From contig JBELHO010000013.1 in assembly GCA_042091375.1 (NCBI GenBank), positions 1 through 64,000 of the forward strand: a stretch of DNA of 64,000 bases, written 5' to 3'. Within the stretch, counting starts at the first letter, position 1; each line of letters opens with the position of its first letter. The position numbers and the translations under genes are program-made. The DNA is from JBELHO01 sp042091375 (GTDB lineage: Bacteria > Pseudomonadota > Gammaproteobacteria > Enterobacterales > Alteromonadaceae). Of this stretch, positions 54,244-62,979 are shown piece by piece. Below the pieces are notes generated by a model. The model had not been told where the DNA came from. It worked only from the letters and a program-made list of their open reading frames with translations, and made no database searches.

Positions 54244-55152
54244 CTATGTTAAGTAATTAAAGTCTTGATCATCGAGAAGGCTTAACTTACTGCCGATCCA
54301 CTGGTCATCTTGCAATGCAGATAGTAAGCTCAGACCTTGTTGCCTTTGAGCTTGCGTTAACGCTTGATAAGGCAGCCTAAAATTTGCTGCAACGGCATGC
54401 GTCATCATCAATAGGGTATTAATAGCAATAGGATTAGGTTCACAAAACAGCCATTGCATTAGCCCTTTTAATTCATTGTTTAAGGCGCTATTTTCATTAT
54501 CGATCAGTTTTCTCATCAGTGCTGGAACAATATTTGAGGTAACCGATATAACCCCATGCGAACCGAATTTATGGCGGCCGTCATGACTCTCATCATCATT
54601 ACCCGACCAACAAGCAATGCCTTGTTGTTCATAATGTGCAATGCGCTCATTTCCAGCACATTCTTTTACCCCAATAAAATTTTTATGACCAGACAAAGGT
54701 TCAATAATATCAGGAGTTAAATCTTGCCCGGTTCGTCCGGGAACATTGTAAATAAAGGCGGGACCAATGGCCAAAACTTGCTCAAAATGAGCGATCACAC
54801 CGCGTTCAGAAGTTCGACCGTAATACGGATTAATTTGCAGAGCTGCATTCATACCCATAGCAAAACCATTCTCAGTTGCTTTAATAGCTTCGCGGGTATT
54901 GTTACTGCCAGTATTGCCAACAATAACTAACTGTTTACCGTATTGATGCACACTGTGTGCAATGAGCATCAGGTGCTCTTCCCAACTCAATAGGTGACCT
55001 TCACCAGTAGTACCACCAACGACTATGCCGTCAACACCGGCAGCAATTTGCTCCGCAACCAAACGGTCATAAGTCGGTAAATCGATGTTGCCTTTAGCGT
55101 TAAAAGGGGTTTTTATCGCAGTTATTAAACTCGCTGATTGTAGTTGCTTCAT
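54244..55152 (-). CDS. dapA: 4-hydroxy-tetrahydrodipicolinate synthase, plant-type DapA
   Basis: A 302-residue DHDPS, first committed enzyme of lysine and diaminopimelate synthesis. The Schiff-base lysine is K163 in GVKECAGNERI, with Y135 in IYNVPGRTGQD and GGTTGEGHLLSWEEH near the N-terminus. The sequence is much closer to plant chloroplast DHDPS (GNTGSNNTREAIKATE, INPYYGRTS, WSGNDDE, VISVTSN) than to the usual E. coli type. N84, E88 and W57 match lysine-inhibition residues of the plant enzyme from memory, so strong lysine feedback is predicted. It might be a second dapA copy. Confidence 0.9.
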   Translation of the reverse strand: MKQLQSASLITAIKTPFNAKGNIDLPTYDRLVAEQIAAGVDGIVVGGTTGEGHLLSWEEHLMLIAHSVHQYGKQLVIVGNTGSNNTREAIKATENGFAMGMNAALQINPYYGRTSERGVIAHFEQVLAIGPAFIYNVPGRTGQDLTPDIIEPLSGHKNFIGVKECAGNERIAHYEQQGIACWSGNDDESHDGRHKFGSHGVISVTSNIVPALMRKLIDNENSALNNELKGLMQWLFCEPNPIAINTLLMMTHAVAANFRLPYQALTQAQRQQGLSLLSALQDDQWIGSKLSLLDDQDFNYLT

Positions 55153-55231
55153 CTAATGTCTCTAATTGATTTTTGGTTGGTATTTGAGCAAATGTGTTTA
55201 GGCAATTATCAAACTTACCAAAGCTTATTTT

Positions 55232-55606
55232 TTAATGGTTAATTTTATCAATAACTCGCTCTAGGATAAATACCTCATTGCTAACAATATGCTGGTATTT
55301 AAATATTTTTCTATCTAATGTTAACACTTTATAAGCATGGTAGTTATCTGCATTAGTTAAGTCTGCCGCATAACTCGCTGTTTCGGTTATTTCTTGTTTA
55401 GCTATAGTAAAATGAATATCCCCTACTATGCCCCAAAGACCACGCTCTATAGATTGCTCTAGCAATTGCCCTGCAGTGTTGTGTAACGAAAAAATAAATT
55501 CATATGAGCCATCTGCAGATAGTACTGCATACTCGGTTTGTTGGTGAAGTTGATCAACTCTTTGTTGCCGCTGCCAACTACCAATCACTATGTCTCGTTC
55601 CAGCAT
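55232..55606 (-). CDS. Hypothetical protein, possible lipocalin-like fold
   Basis: A 124-residue protein with no recognised family. The pattern DIVIGSWQRQQ, a YEFIFSLHN strand and GLWGIVGDIHFTI suggests a small beta-barrel of lipocalin-like type, common in uncharacterised proteins that begin with GxW. No signal peptide is visible. It lies 79 bases upstream of dapA on the same strand and may share its transcript. No function can be assigned. Confidence 0.6.
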   Translation of the reverse strand: MLERDIVIGSWQRQQRVDQLHQQTEYAVLSADGSYEFIFSLHNTAGQLLEQSIERGLWGIVGDIHFTIAKQEITETASYAADLTNADNYHAYKVLTLDRKIFKYQHIVSNEVFILERVIDKINH

Positions 55607-55800
55607 AATATTTAGGTCTCAGGTTTGCTGATAAAATTCTATTCTATCGCATTTGAGAAAAATAATGTTGGCTTTACAATACGGAAGTTTTCACAAAAAA
55701 ATTTTTGTCAACAACAGCTAAACTTAGTAAATGATTGTTAGTAAAAACTGATGAAGTTACTATTTATCCAAAACTGATCTGTTAAACAATACACACAAGT

Positions 55801-57117
55801 ATGAACAGCAAGGAAAAAGTAATGAAGCGAATCAAATTACAAATATTATTGACGGGTAATGAATTAATGCGCGGTGATATTATTGATAGTAACTCAGCAA
55901 TGATCGCCCAATATTTAAATGATATAGGCCTAGAAATTGAAAGAAAGGTAACTGTCGCAGATAGTTTGTCGAACCTAATAGAAAATATAGTTGAGATCAC
56001 TAAGCAAGCAGACATTCTCATTATCAACGGTGGTTTAGGCCCAACCGTTGATGATTTAACCTCACAAGCCTTAGCACAAGTCACTGATCAGGCATTAATA
56101 GAGCACAAACAAGCACGGCAACATTTGGAAAAGTGGTGTGAGCAACGCAACATCACATTGGACTATCCTAATTTAAAGCAAGCATTATTACCTGCAAATG
56201 CCGGTATAATCGCTAACCCCATTGGCTCTGCGGTTGGCTTGGTAATGAACTTTCAAGGCTGTAATATTTATTGTACCCCGGGAGTACCTAAAGAATTAGA
56301 GCTGATGATGGCCAACGGAATACTGCCCCTCATCAAAAAGCAACTGCCCAGTGAACAACACTATCAGGTAATACGCTCACAGGTATTTGGTTATGGTGAG
56401 GCAACTTTACAACGTTTAATCGATGAAAAAATGCCTGATTGGCCTGAGGTAATTGATTTAGGATTTCGCGCTGAGATGCCCTTTATAGAGGTAAAATTAG
56501 CTTGCCAACAGCTTGACCATCTGCCGCTATTAAAGGCAACTCAAACAAAGTTAACGGACATTTTAGGCGATCACCTATTAGCCAGTGCATCAGATAACCA
56601 TAAAACCATGGCCGACTATGTTGTCGATTTACTCACTGCACAAAATTTAAAAATCACCTTAGCAGAGTCGTGCACCGGAGGTATGATAGCCAGCCAACTC
56701 ACTCGTATTTCTGGTGTGTCAAAAGTGTTTGAGGCAGGCTTTGTAACTTACTCAAACCCAATGAAAACAGCAATGCTTGATGTCGATACCACAACCTTAG
56801 ACGAATATGGCGCTGTCAGTAAACAAGTTGCTTTACAGATGGCAAGTGGCGCATTAAAAAAAGCACAAGCCGACATTGTTATCGCAGTGACCGGAATAGC
56901 AGGCCCCAATGGTGGTTCAATTGAAAAACCAGTTGGCGCAGTTTGGATTGCTTGGGGGAATAATGAACAATTGCACTGCCAATATTTTTGTCTAAAAAGT
57001 CCTAGAATTCATTTTCAAATAAAGGTGGCAAATATAGCATTAGATTTGGTGCGAAGATGGTTACTCAATAGCACAGAGCTACCTCATTATATAAAAAATA
57101 ACTCCGCCTCGCGCTGA
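55801..57117 (+). CDS. cinA: CinA-family nicotinamide mononucleotide deamidase
   Basis: A 438-residue two-domain protein. The N-terminal COG1058/MoCF-like domain has LLTGNELMRGDIIDSN and INGGLGPTVDDLTSQ. The C-terminal PncC domain has LAESCTGGMIASQLTRISG and AVTGIAGPNGGS, the active-site motifs of NMN deamidase. It recycles NMN to NaMN in pyridine-nucleotide salvage. ATG at 55801 is used, with an internal ATG at 55822 just upstream of the conserved part as an alternative. Confidence 0.93.
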   Translation: MNSKEKVMKRIKLQILLTGNELMRGDIIDSNSAMIAQYLNDIGLEIERKVTVADSLSNLIENIVEITKQADILIINGGLGPTVDDLTSQALAQVTDQALIEHKQARQHLEKWCEQRNITLDYPNLKQALLPANAGIIANPIGSAVGLVMNFQGCNIYCTPGVPKELELMMANGILPLIKKQLPSEQHYQVIRSQVFGYGEATLQRLIDEKMPDWPEVIDLGFRAEMPFIEVKLACQQLDHLPLLKATQTKLTDILGDHLLASASDNHKTMADYVVDLLTAQNLKITLAESCTGGMIASQLTRISGVSKVFEAGFVTYSNPMKTAMLDVDTTTLDEYGAVSKQVALQMASGALKKAQADIVIAVTGIAGPNGGSIEKPVGAVWIAWGNNEQLHCQYFCLKSPRIHFQIKVANIALDLVRRWLLNSTELPHYIKNNSASR

Positions 57118-57361
57118 TTTGGCCGTTGTTTAATGGACATAGATAAGGTTATGTATTGCACAGTAAATTAAAACTTTATATATTAAAGTTAGACGAATAT
57201 TTAATTTTGACAGACTTAAGGTTATCTTATTATCATTCCAGTTAAAATAATGTAATATATGAGCTGTTTAAGTTAATACTTTATCAAAGCTTATGTTTGA
57301 TGTGGAATTCAAATAATAGTAATAAATTAAATTACAATTAACACAACGATAGGAGGGAATT

Positions 57362-57688
57362 TTGATAGAGAAAAATTTCATCACCAGTGGACGCAATACC
57401 ATTATTCACAAAATTAGAAAATTTGACTTAATAATTATTAACGGTATTCACCCCCCTGTTATAGTTAGTAATCGCGGTATTGGTGTTTATAAAGGCAATA
57501 TCCCTCAAAAAAGGTCGGATGCAAAAAAAGCTTATCAAGAAGTTGTAGATGTCAGTGCTATCGACGTATTTGGTGAAGGAAAAACCTTGGTTTTTATTCA
57601 GGCACTTGATAATAAAGAATATAAAGTTGATTACTCAAAAGTTGGGACAAACAGTTTTATAAAAATTCACCAAGAGAATTACATATAA
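57362..57688 (+). CDS. Hypothetical protein upstream of the FapA-like gene
   Basis: A 108-residue protein that I do not recognise. The start is TTG at 57362, supported by an excellent aggaggg six bases upstream. The chain is basic in the first half and contains FDLIIINGIHPPVIVSNRGIG and a Lys-rich middle; it has no membrane segment or signal peptide. It ends 42 bases before the FapA-like gene, so the two are probably one operon. The unusual start may limit its expression. A partner role to the FapA protein is inferred from position. Confidence 0.6.
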   Translation: MIEKNFITSGRNTIIHKIRKFDLIIINGIHPPVIVSNRGIGVYKGNIPQKRSDAKKAYQEVVDVSAIDVFGEGKTLVFIQALDNKEYKVDYSKVGTNSFIKIHQENYI

Positions 57689-57730
57689 TTCTGTAATTAT
57701 TTCTCTATTATTTTTCGGAGACCATATAGC

Positions 57731-59416
57731 GTGACAAAAGCCAGCTTAGTTGCCAACAAGAAAAATAATGTCGATTTGATATTAAACCCCGTTAAAAATG
57801 CAACGACGGTCAATGAAGTCTATATAAAAGACTTGATAGATGCATCTGAATACAAAGGCCTATACGTTGACAATTCTAATATCAAAAATGCTGTTGCCGA
57901 ATTAAATAGTGTTTTAAAACCGCTGCAAGCAAATCAAACTGGACGGGAAATTAGGTATCAGGTATTAGAGCGACGCAATGCAACTATCTCCATAGAAGTA
58001 GCCAAAGATGCCATGTCTGCAAGTGCTGAAATTGCATCTGCTTTGGGGGGTAAACATTTATCTGCCAAAGAGATCCTCAATTCGGCTCAAAGTGCTGGCG
58101 TAACCAAAGGCTTTAGCAAAGAAGACTTGATAAAATTAGCACAATTAGCAGCCAAAGAAGCCCCTGGTTCAACCATTAAAGGCGATATAGCCTTCGGTAA
58201 AGAAGCCATTAACGGCAAAGATGCCAGTGTTAAACACTTAGTTGAAAGTGCACAAGAACGCATCTTAAAACCAAAAGAAAGGGATAATGGTTCAGTGGAT
58301 ATGCGCGATCTTGGTGACATAATATGTGTCAAAAAAGGCGATCCACTAGCAAAAAAAATACCTATGACGCAAGGGGTTAGAGGTTTCTCTGTGAAAGGAG
58401 AACCACTGGAGCCTACGCCTGGTAAAGACATTGATATACAAATTGGTGACGGCACTTCGCTAAGCCCTAAAAATCAACACGTGTTAATTTCAACCCGAGT
58501 CGGCTTGCCGCGTATTATTGATAATGGCATGGAAGTCGACCAAGTGTATAAAATTAAAAATGTCGACATAAGTACAGGTCATATTAAATTTGAGGGCAGT
58601 GTCATTATTGAAGGTGATGTCTGTGAGGGGATGAAAGTCATTGCTAGTGGCGATATTACTGTCGGTGGTTTTGTCGAATCAGCACAACTTGAATCTGGCG
58701 GAGATATTACCATTTCTGGTGGTATTATCGGTAAAAAGCAAGAAGTTGAGGGTGTTTCTGTTACCGATATTATGATGAGTGTGGCCATTACCGCAAAAAA
58801 TAATGTATTTGCTAAATATTGCCAATATGCTGATATTTCGTGTAAAAATTTGCGCATTGAAAATCAATTAATGCACAGCATTATCAATGTCAAAGAATCA
58901 CTTTGGGTAGGTTCTGAAAATAAAGCCAATGGCAAGCTCATCGCCGGTTACATTCGCGCTGGCACCTCAGTTCACGCAGGAACTGTCGGTGCGACAGCTG
59001 GCAGTGTGACTATTATCAATTTCGAACAAAAATTAAAGTTGCTCGATAAAAAGATGCAGGCAATAGAAGCCAGAATAGCAGCCGAATCACAAAAAACCGA
59101 CGAGCTGAAAACAGCCAATGATAAACTAAAAAAATTACCTAAAGACAAAGTTACCCCTGAGATGAAAAACAAGGTCATGAGTACCTACAAATTTCACGCA
59201 AATCGCATGGGGGCGGCTCTGAACGAAAAAGATGCTTTAGAAAATGAAATTCAACAATACATGTCTAGCGTATTTATTCACGCCTCAGAAAAAATGTATC
59301 ACGGTGTTAAATTGATCGTCGGTGAATTTCACGACAGAACTAAACGCGAATACGGTCCGAGTAAAATGATTTACAAGGAACGCAAGATTGTTATTGAAGC
59401 AATAGTAAATAGCTAG
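57731..59416 (+). CDS. FapA/DUF342 family protein
   Basis: A 561-residue protein of the FapA (flagellar assembly protein A, DUF342) family. The N-terminal half is helical with conserved GVRGFSVKGEPLEPTPGKD and GLPRIIDNGMEV. The central polymer-like beta-helix has short repeated strands (HIKFEGSVIIEGDVCEGMKV, ITVGGFVESAQLESG). A coiled coil at about residues 430-475 follows, and the end has ASEKMYHGVKLIVG. The start is GTG at 57731 with a cggag site. Some homologues influence flagellar or surface-polymer regulation; no flagellar genes are nearby. Confidence 0.85.
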   Translation: MTKASLVANKKNNVDLILNPVKNATTVNEVYIKDLIDASEYKGLYVDNSNIKNAVAELNSVLKPLQANQTGREIRYQVLERRNATISIEVAKDAMSASAEIASALGGKHLSAKEILNSAQSAGVTKGFSKEDLIKLAQLAAKEAPGSTIKGDIAFGKEAINGKDASVKHLVESAQERILKPKERDNGSVDMRDLGDIICVKKGDPLAKKIPMTQGVRGFSVKGEPLEPTPGKDIDIQIGDGTSLSPKNQHVLISTRVGLPRIIDNGMEVDQVYKIKNVDISTGHIKFEGSVIIEGDVCEGMKVIASGDITVGGFVESAQLESGGDITISGGIIGKKQEVEGVSVTDIMMSVAITAKNNVFAKYCQYADISCKNLRIENQLMHSIINVKESLWVGSENKANGKLIAGYIRAGTSVHAGTVGATAGSVTIINFEQKLKLLDKKMQAIEARIAAESQKTDELKTANDKLKKLPKDKVTPEMKNKVMSTYKFHANRMGAALNEKDALENEIQQYMSSVFIHASEKMYHGVKLIVGEFHDRTKREYGPSKMIYKERKIVIEAIVNS

Positions 59417-59433
59417 TTAGTGACAGTTAAAAC

Positions 59434-59478
59434 AAAAAAAGCCTGTATTAAACACGGGCTATTGAGTCAACTTGGAGC
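59434..59478 (+). repeat. Left copy of a 45-bp inverted repeat (terminator-like)
   Basis: Seven A residues, a hairpin (AGCCTGT ... ACGGGCT), then ATTGAGTCAACTTGGAGC. It is the inverted counterpart of the right copy at 60943-60987: the 18-base block ATTGAGTCAACTYGGAGC differs at one position, and the hairpin differs slightly. Together they bracket a 1.55-kb segment holding a PEP-CTERM gene. The hairpin with its A run could terminate leftward transcription. I see no clear target-site duplication at the outer edges. Confidence 0.85.
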
Positions 59479-59505
59479 TACTATTTTTTAAAAGTAGCTC
59501 TTTTT
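59475..59505 (+). terminator. Intrinsic terminator of the FapA-like gene
   Basis: GAGCTACT (59475-59482) and AGTAGCTC (59493-59500) form an eight-base stem, followed by TTTTT. It overlaps the end of the left inverted repeat. Confidence 0.88.
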
Positions 59506-59669
59506 CATTCTACACAATTGAAAAAAAAGAATAAATTTCTAGTGCAAGATGGATTTTACAGTTCAAACAACTGTGTTAGATGGTAAAACTCATAGAAATA
59601 AAACGAGTATATTTCAATTATTGCATGACCAATGAACGCACTATTAACAAAAATTATAAAGGCCACAAC

Positions 59670-59795
59670 ATGCCAAAACCGACCACACCTGCTATGCGCG
59701 TTGGTTTAACCAAGAAGGTTTATACAGCCCAAGAGTTTCTGTCCTTTAGCTTAGATAAAATGTGTATTGATGGGGTATTTCGTAAGCAAGGTTAA
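59670..59795 (+). CDS. Possible small protein, 41 residues
   Basis: The frame begins at ATG 59670 (MPKPTTPAMRVGLTKKVYT) eight bases after aaagg and ends at 59795. The frame is open farther upstream to 59580 without a ribosome site. Composition is plausible for a small protein, but I recognise no family. It is the only candidate gene in the 585-base gap before the PEP-CTERM gene. Low certainty. Confidence 0.25.
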   Translation: MPKPTTPAMRVGLTKKVYTAQEFLSFSLDKMCIDGVFRKQG

Positions 59796-60002
59796 CATCA
59801 AAAAACAACCTTATTTACCGATTTTAGTGTCAGGTTATTTTACAAAGCTAAAAACTTTAAATCATACAAATTATCTAACTCATTGTTTTTTATGCAAATT
59901 GATAAACTGGCACTTTTCCTGCTTCACAGTCGATAGTATTTACTTTTAGATTTATTAAATACTTTCCAACCACGATGTAAAGGGATTAAAAGGAAAACTC
60001 AA

Positions 60003-60683
60003 ATGAAGAATAAATTTTTAAAAGGCCTAGTGGCCAGCTTTGCTTTAGGTGTTAGTGGTTTTGCTAATGCTGGTCTTATAACCTACGAGGGTGCAAGTGA
60101 CAACGTTAACAACTGTATACCTTTTGGTTGCCCTGATAGATTCGGCCCTCACATGGGTTTTGTTTACAAAGATATTGAAGCATTTACATTAAACATTGGT
60201 GATACAATAGCTTTCGATCTTGGTAGGTTAAACGATAATGAACTTTCATTTGATCTATCATTAGCTGCTACTACAACTAATGGAGGTGACACGGCAGACG
60301 GGGCTGGGTTTACGCTTGTATCAAGCTTGGGGTCAGGATTTTATGGTGATACTGTTATTGGGAATTATGACTTGATTTTCACAGCAGCTAGCGCTTTTTC
60401 TTTCGATGGTGGAGGGCTTATAGTTAACTTTCTAAATACCAATGGAGTTATAAGCGATGCTACAACGGACCAGAACTTAGTTTATAGCACTGATAATCCT
60501 TATACAGTGCGCAGATATTTCTCTGGAAATAGCGTTGGAGATATGTCAAACAGTAACTTAAGTGACGGTCGACGTGCTGTAGGAAATATGCAAATAAACA
60601 CTGTAAATGTTCCAGAACCATCAACATTGGCAATATTTGCTTTAGGTTTAATGGGATTAGCTTCTCGAAGATTTAAGAAATAA
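60003..60683 (+). CDS. PEP-CTERM sorting domain protein
   Basis: A 226-residue exported protein. A signal peptide of about 23 residues ends near FANA. The C-terminus, from about residue 203, has VPEPSTLAIFALGLMGLAS followed by RRFKK, a textbook PEP-CTERM signal: PEP motif, hydrophobic helix and basic tail. Such proteins are processed by an exosortase (XrtA) and linked to exopolysaccharide or biofilm. The middle is Gly/Asn/Asp-rich and unrecognised. An aaggaaaa site precedes the ATG. The stop codon lies in a perfect palindrome, and the whole gene sits between inverted repeats. Confidence 0.88.
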   Translation: MKNKFLKGLVASFALGVSGFANAGLITYEGASDNVNNCIPFGCPDRFGPHMGFVYKDIEAFTLNIGDTIAFDLGRLNDNELSFDLSLAATTTNGGDTADGAGFTLVSSLGSGFYGDTVIGNYDLIFTAASAFSFDGGGLIVNFLNTNGVISDATTDQNLVYSTDNPYTVRRYFSGNSVGDMSNSNLSDGRRAVGNMQINTVNVPEPSTLAIFALGLMGLASRRFKK

Positions 60684-60707
60684 GTTTAATTTTCAAAATT
60701 AAACTTA
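60681..60707. repeat. Perfect 27-base palindrome beginning at the PEP-CTERM stop
   Basis: TAAGTTTAATTTT (60681-60693), a single C, then the exact complement (60695-60707). The TAA stop is its first three bases. In RNA it forms a 13-base stem with too tight a loop, opening to about 12 pairs, and may protect the mRNA end ahead of the terminator at 60711. Confidence 0.9.
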
Positions 60708-60710
60708 TTA

Positions 60711-60742
60711 AAAACACTGATCATTTTGGTCAGTGTTTTTTT
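60711..60742 (+). terminator. Intrinsic terminator of the PEP-CTERM gene
   Basis: AAAACACTGA and TCAGTGTTTT form a ten-base stem around nine bases, with a T run after. The rest of the 321-base gap to 61005 holds this, the palindrome and the right inverted repeat. Confidence 0.9.
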
Positions 60743-60942
60743 ATTTCTAGTTATATAAAAAACAGAAAAATAACAGTACAACCCTCCTATACATGAACAT
60801 AAATCTTCAATAACCAATTGAAAAATTGTACTAATCATACACTCTTGAGTTATTCGACTGTTTTCTTATGTCTCATTTACCATTGAAGAATATGAAGAAA
60901 TTTTCTGGAAGTAAAAAGCCGCCTTGTTATTTCAAAAAAACG

Positions 60943-60987
60943 GCTCCGAGTTGACTCAATAGCCCAGTATTAAACAGGCTTTTTTTT
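60943..60987 (-). repeat. Right copy of the 45-bp inverted repeat (terminator-like)
   Basis: On the minus strand it reads eight A residues, a hairpin (AGCCTGT ... CTGGGCT), then ATTGAGTCAACTCGGAGC. It mirrors the left copy at 59434. Further along the minus strand an AGCCG/CGGCT hairpin (about 60914-60946) is followed by TTTTT, so this copy also ends the ETF-QO transcript. Confidence 0.85.
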
Positions 60988-61005
60988 AGAACGACACCTC
61001 AAAAT

Positions 61006-62652
61006 TTACATATTGGGGTAGTTGGGACCACCAGTACCCTCAGGTGTCACCCAGGTAATATTTTGACTGGGATCTTTAATATCACAGGTTTTGCAGTGAA
61101 TGCAATTTTGCGAATTAATCACAAACTTATTGCCTTCTGGCGAAGATTCAACTTCATAAACACCAGCGGGACAGTAACGCTGAGCTGGCTCGGCATACTT
61201 CTCAAGGTTGGTCGATAAAGGGATAGTTTTATCGGCGAGTAATAAGTGACAAGGCTGCTCTTCTTCGTGGTTAGTGTTGGATAAAAACACCGATGATAGC
61301 TTATCGAAGCTCAACACATTGTCAGCTTTCGGATAATCAATAACCACGGCATCAGCTGCCAGAGTCAGTTGTTGATGGTCAATGCGATCATCTCGCAAAT
61401 TAAAAGGCAACTTGCCGGCAAAGAAATTTTGATCAATGGTATTGTAAACTCCCCCCATCACCATGCCGAATTTATGCATAGCAGAACCAAAATTTCGGGT
61501 GCGATACAACTCATCATAAAGCCACGAAGATTTAAATAATTCGGTATAAGTGGTTAAGTCTGCGCTTATTTTATCAGACAGCAAAGCGTCTACAATTGCC
61601 TCTGCTGCCAACATGCCTGACTTCATGGCTGTGTGATTACCTTTAATTTTTGCAAAGTTAATCGTACCTGCATCACAACCAACCAATATTGCACCGGGCA
61701 TAGTCATTTTCGGTAAAGAATTAAAACCGCCCTTGGTAAGCGCTCTTGCTCCGTATGACACGCGTTTACCACCCTGCAAATATTGAGCAATTTTCGGATG
61801 ATGTTTATAGCGTTGAAACTCATCAAAAGGACTTAAATGTGGATTGCTGTAATTCAAGTCGACAATTAAACCAACGAACACTTGGTTATTTTCAGCGTGG
61901 TAAAGGTAACCACCGCCGGTAGTATCCTTGTCTAAAGGCCAACCTGCTGAGTGAACCACTAAGCCTTCTTGGTGAAGTGCTGGATCTATATCCCAAATTT
62001 CTTTAAAACCCAAAGCGTAATGCTGCGGTGATTTATCTTTGTCCAAAGCAAATTTTGCAATTAATTCTTTGCCTAAGTGGCCTCGACAACCTTCGGCGAA
62101 AACCGTGTATTTAGCTTTTAACTCCATACCGGGTTCATAAGAGTCTTTTGGTTGACCTTCAGCATCCAAGCCCATATCACCAGTAATAATACCGCCAACG
62201 CTGCCATCGTCATTGTAATATATTTGTTGTGCAGGAAAACCTGGGAAAATTTCAACGCCTAATGCTTCGGCTTGTTCAGCCAACCAACGACACACATTAC
62301 CCATACTGACGATGTAATTTCCTTCGTTATGCATGGTTTTAGGCACAGAGAAATTAGGTAATTTTACACCGCTTGTTTCATTGTTGAAAAGGTAAATATC
62401 ATCGCCAGTAACTGCAGAATTAAGTGGTGCACCGCGCTCCTGCCAGTCGGGAAACAACTCAGTTAAAGCTCTGGGTTCAAAAACAGCACCAGAAAGGATG
62501 TGAGCACCAACCTCTGAGCCTTTTTCAACCACACATACCATTAACTCTTGTTGCTTTTCTTCGGCTAATTGCATCAAGCGACAGGCTGTAGATAAACCAG
62601 ACGGCCCTGCCCCGACGATCACCACATCAAATTCCATCGACTCACGTTCCAT
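61006..62652 (-). CDS. Electron transfer flavoprotein-ubiquinone oxidoreductase
   Basis: A 548-residue membrane-associated flavoprotein (ETF-QO) that moves electrons from ETF to ubiquinone during fatty-acid and amino-acid oxidation. The FAD fold is VIVGAGPSGLSTACRL near the N-terminus. The 4Fe-4S ligands lie at the C-terminus in RYCPAGVYEV and NCIHCKTCDIKDPSQNI. The central segment has KGGFNSLPKMTMPGAILVGCDAG and NFAKIKGNHTAMKSG. It is divergent from etfB, with PsrA-like operators in its promoter region. Length is typical. Confidence 0.97.
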   Translation of the reverse strand: MERESMEFDVVIVGAGPSGLSTACRLMQLAEEKQQELMVCVVEKGSEVGAHILSGAVFEPRALTELFPDWQERGAPLNSAVTGDDIYLFNNETSGVKLPNFSVPKTMHNEGNYIVSMGNVCRWLAEQAEALGVEIFPGFPAQQIYYNDDGSVGGIITGDMGLDAEGQPKDSYEPGMELKAKYTVFAEGCRGHLGKELIAKFALDKDKSPQHYALGFKEIWDIDPALHQEGLVVHSAGWPLDKDTTGGGYLYHAENNQVFVGLIVDLNYSNPHLSPFDEFQRYKHHPKIAQYLQGGKRVSYGARALTKGGFNSLPKMTMPGAILVGCDAGTINFAKIKGNHTAMKSGMLAAEAIVDALLSDKISADLTTYTELFKSSWLYDELYRTRNFGSAMHKFGMVMGGVYNTIDQNFFAGKLPFNLRDDRIDHQQLTLAADAVVIDYPKADNVLSFDKLSSVFLSNTNHEEEQPCHLLLADKTIPLSTNLEKYAEPAQRYCPAGVYEVESSPEGNKFVINSQNCIHCKTCDIKDPSQNITWVTPEGTGGPNYPNM

Positions 62653-62683
62653 AAATTCCCCCTAAAGTATTTATTACTGAAGT

Positions 62684-62718
62684 TCAAACACACGTTTGAT
62701 TTTCAAACACCTGTTTGA
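62684..62718. promoter_or_regulatory. Two PsrA-like operators upstream of ETF-QO
   Basis: TCAAACACACGTTTGA (62684-62699) and TCAAACACCTGTTTGA (62703-62718) are inverted repeats with TCAAAC/GTTTGA arms, 19 bases apart centre to centre. They match the PsrA motif described for fatty-acid degradation genes in gammaproteobacteria, as remembered. They are 30-65 bases upstream of the ETF-QO start, so PsrA would repress it and perhaps also etfBA. Confidence 0.75.
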
Positions 62719-62871
62719 TAATATCACACTTACTACACAAGTGAAGTAAAAATAGTAGTTGAAATATTCCCATGGTATTCACTTGAGTATGGCTTTTTTA
62801 TCAGTAAAGGCTATTATCTAGCAGAAGATATCGATAAAAATGCTTTTGTTCAATATTACACAACCTTTGCG

Positions 62872-62888
62872 TTGACGTTTACGTAAAC
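62872..62888. promoter_or_regulatory. LiuR-like site upstream of etfB
   Basis: TTGACGTTTACGTAAAC contains the perfect palindrome GTTTACGTAAAC (62877-62888), about 90 bases upstream of etfB. It resembles MerR-family LiuR sites reported for branched-chain amino acid degradation genes, which include etfBA in Shewanella as I recall. The assignment is from memory. Confidence 0.45.
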
Positions 62889-62979
62889 TATTAGTAACCT
62901 TCGAACAATCACTTACTTAGGCTGCTTTGTTAGCATCCTAAATATACAACTAACACAACAAGCACAATCAGAGGCAGCG

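Noticed and set aside
59580..59669. Upstream extension of the small frame at 59670
   Set aside because: No ribosome site precedes the ATG at 59580 or the next one; only the ATG at 59670 has a plausible site, and even that is uncertain.
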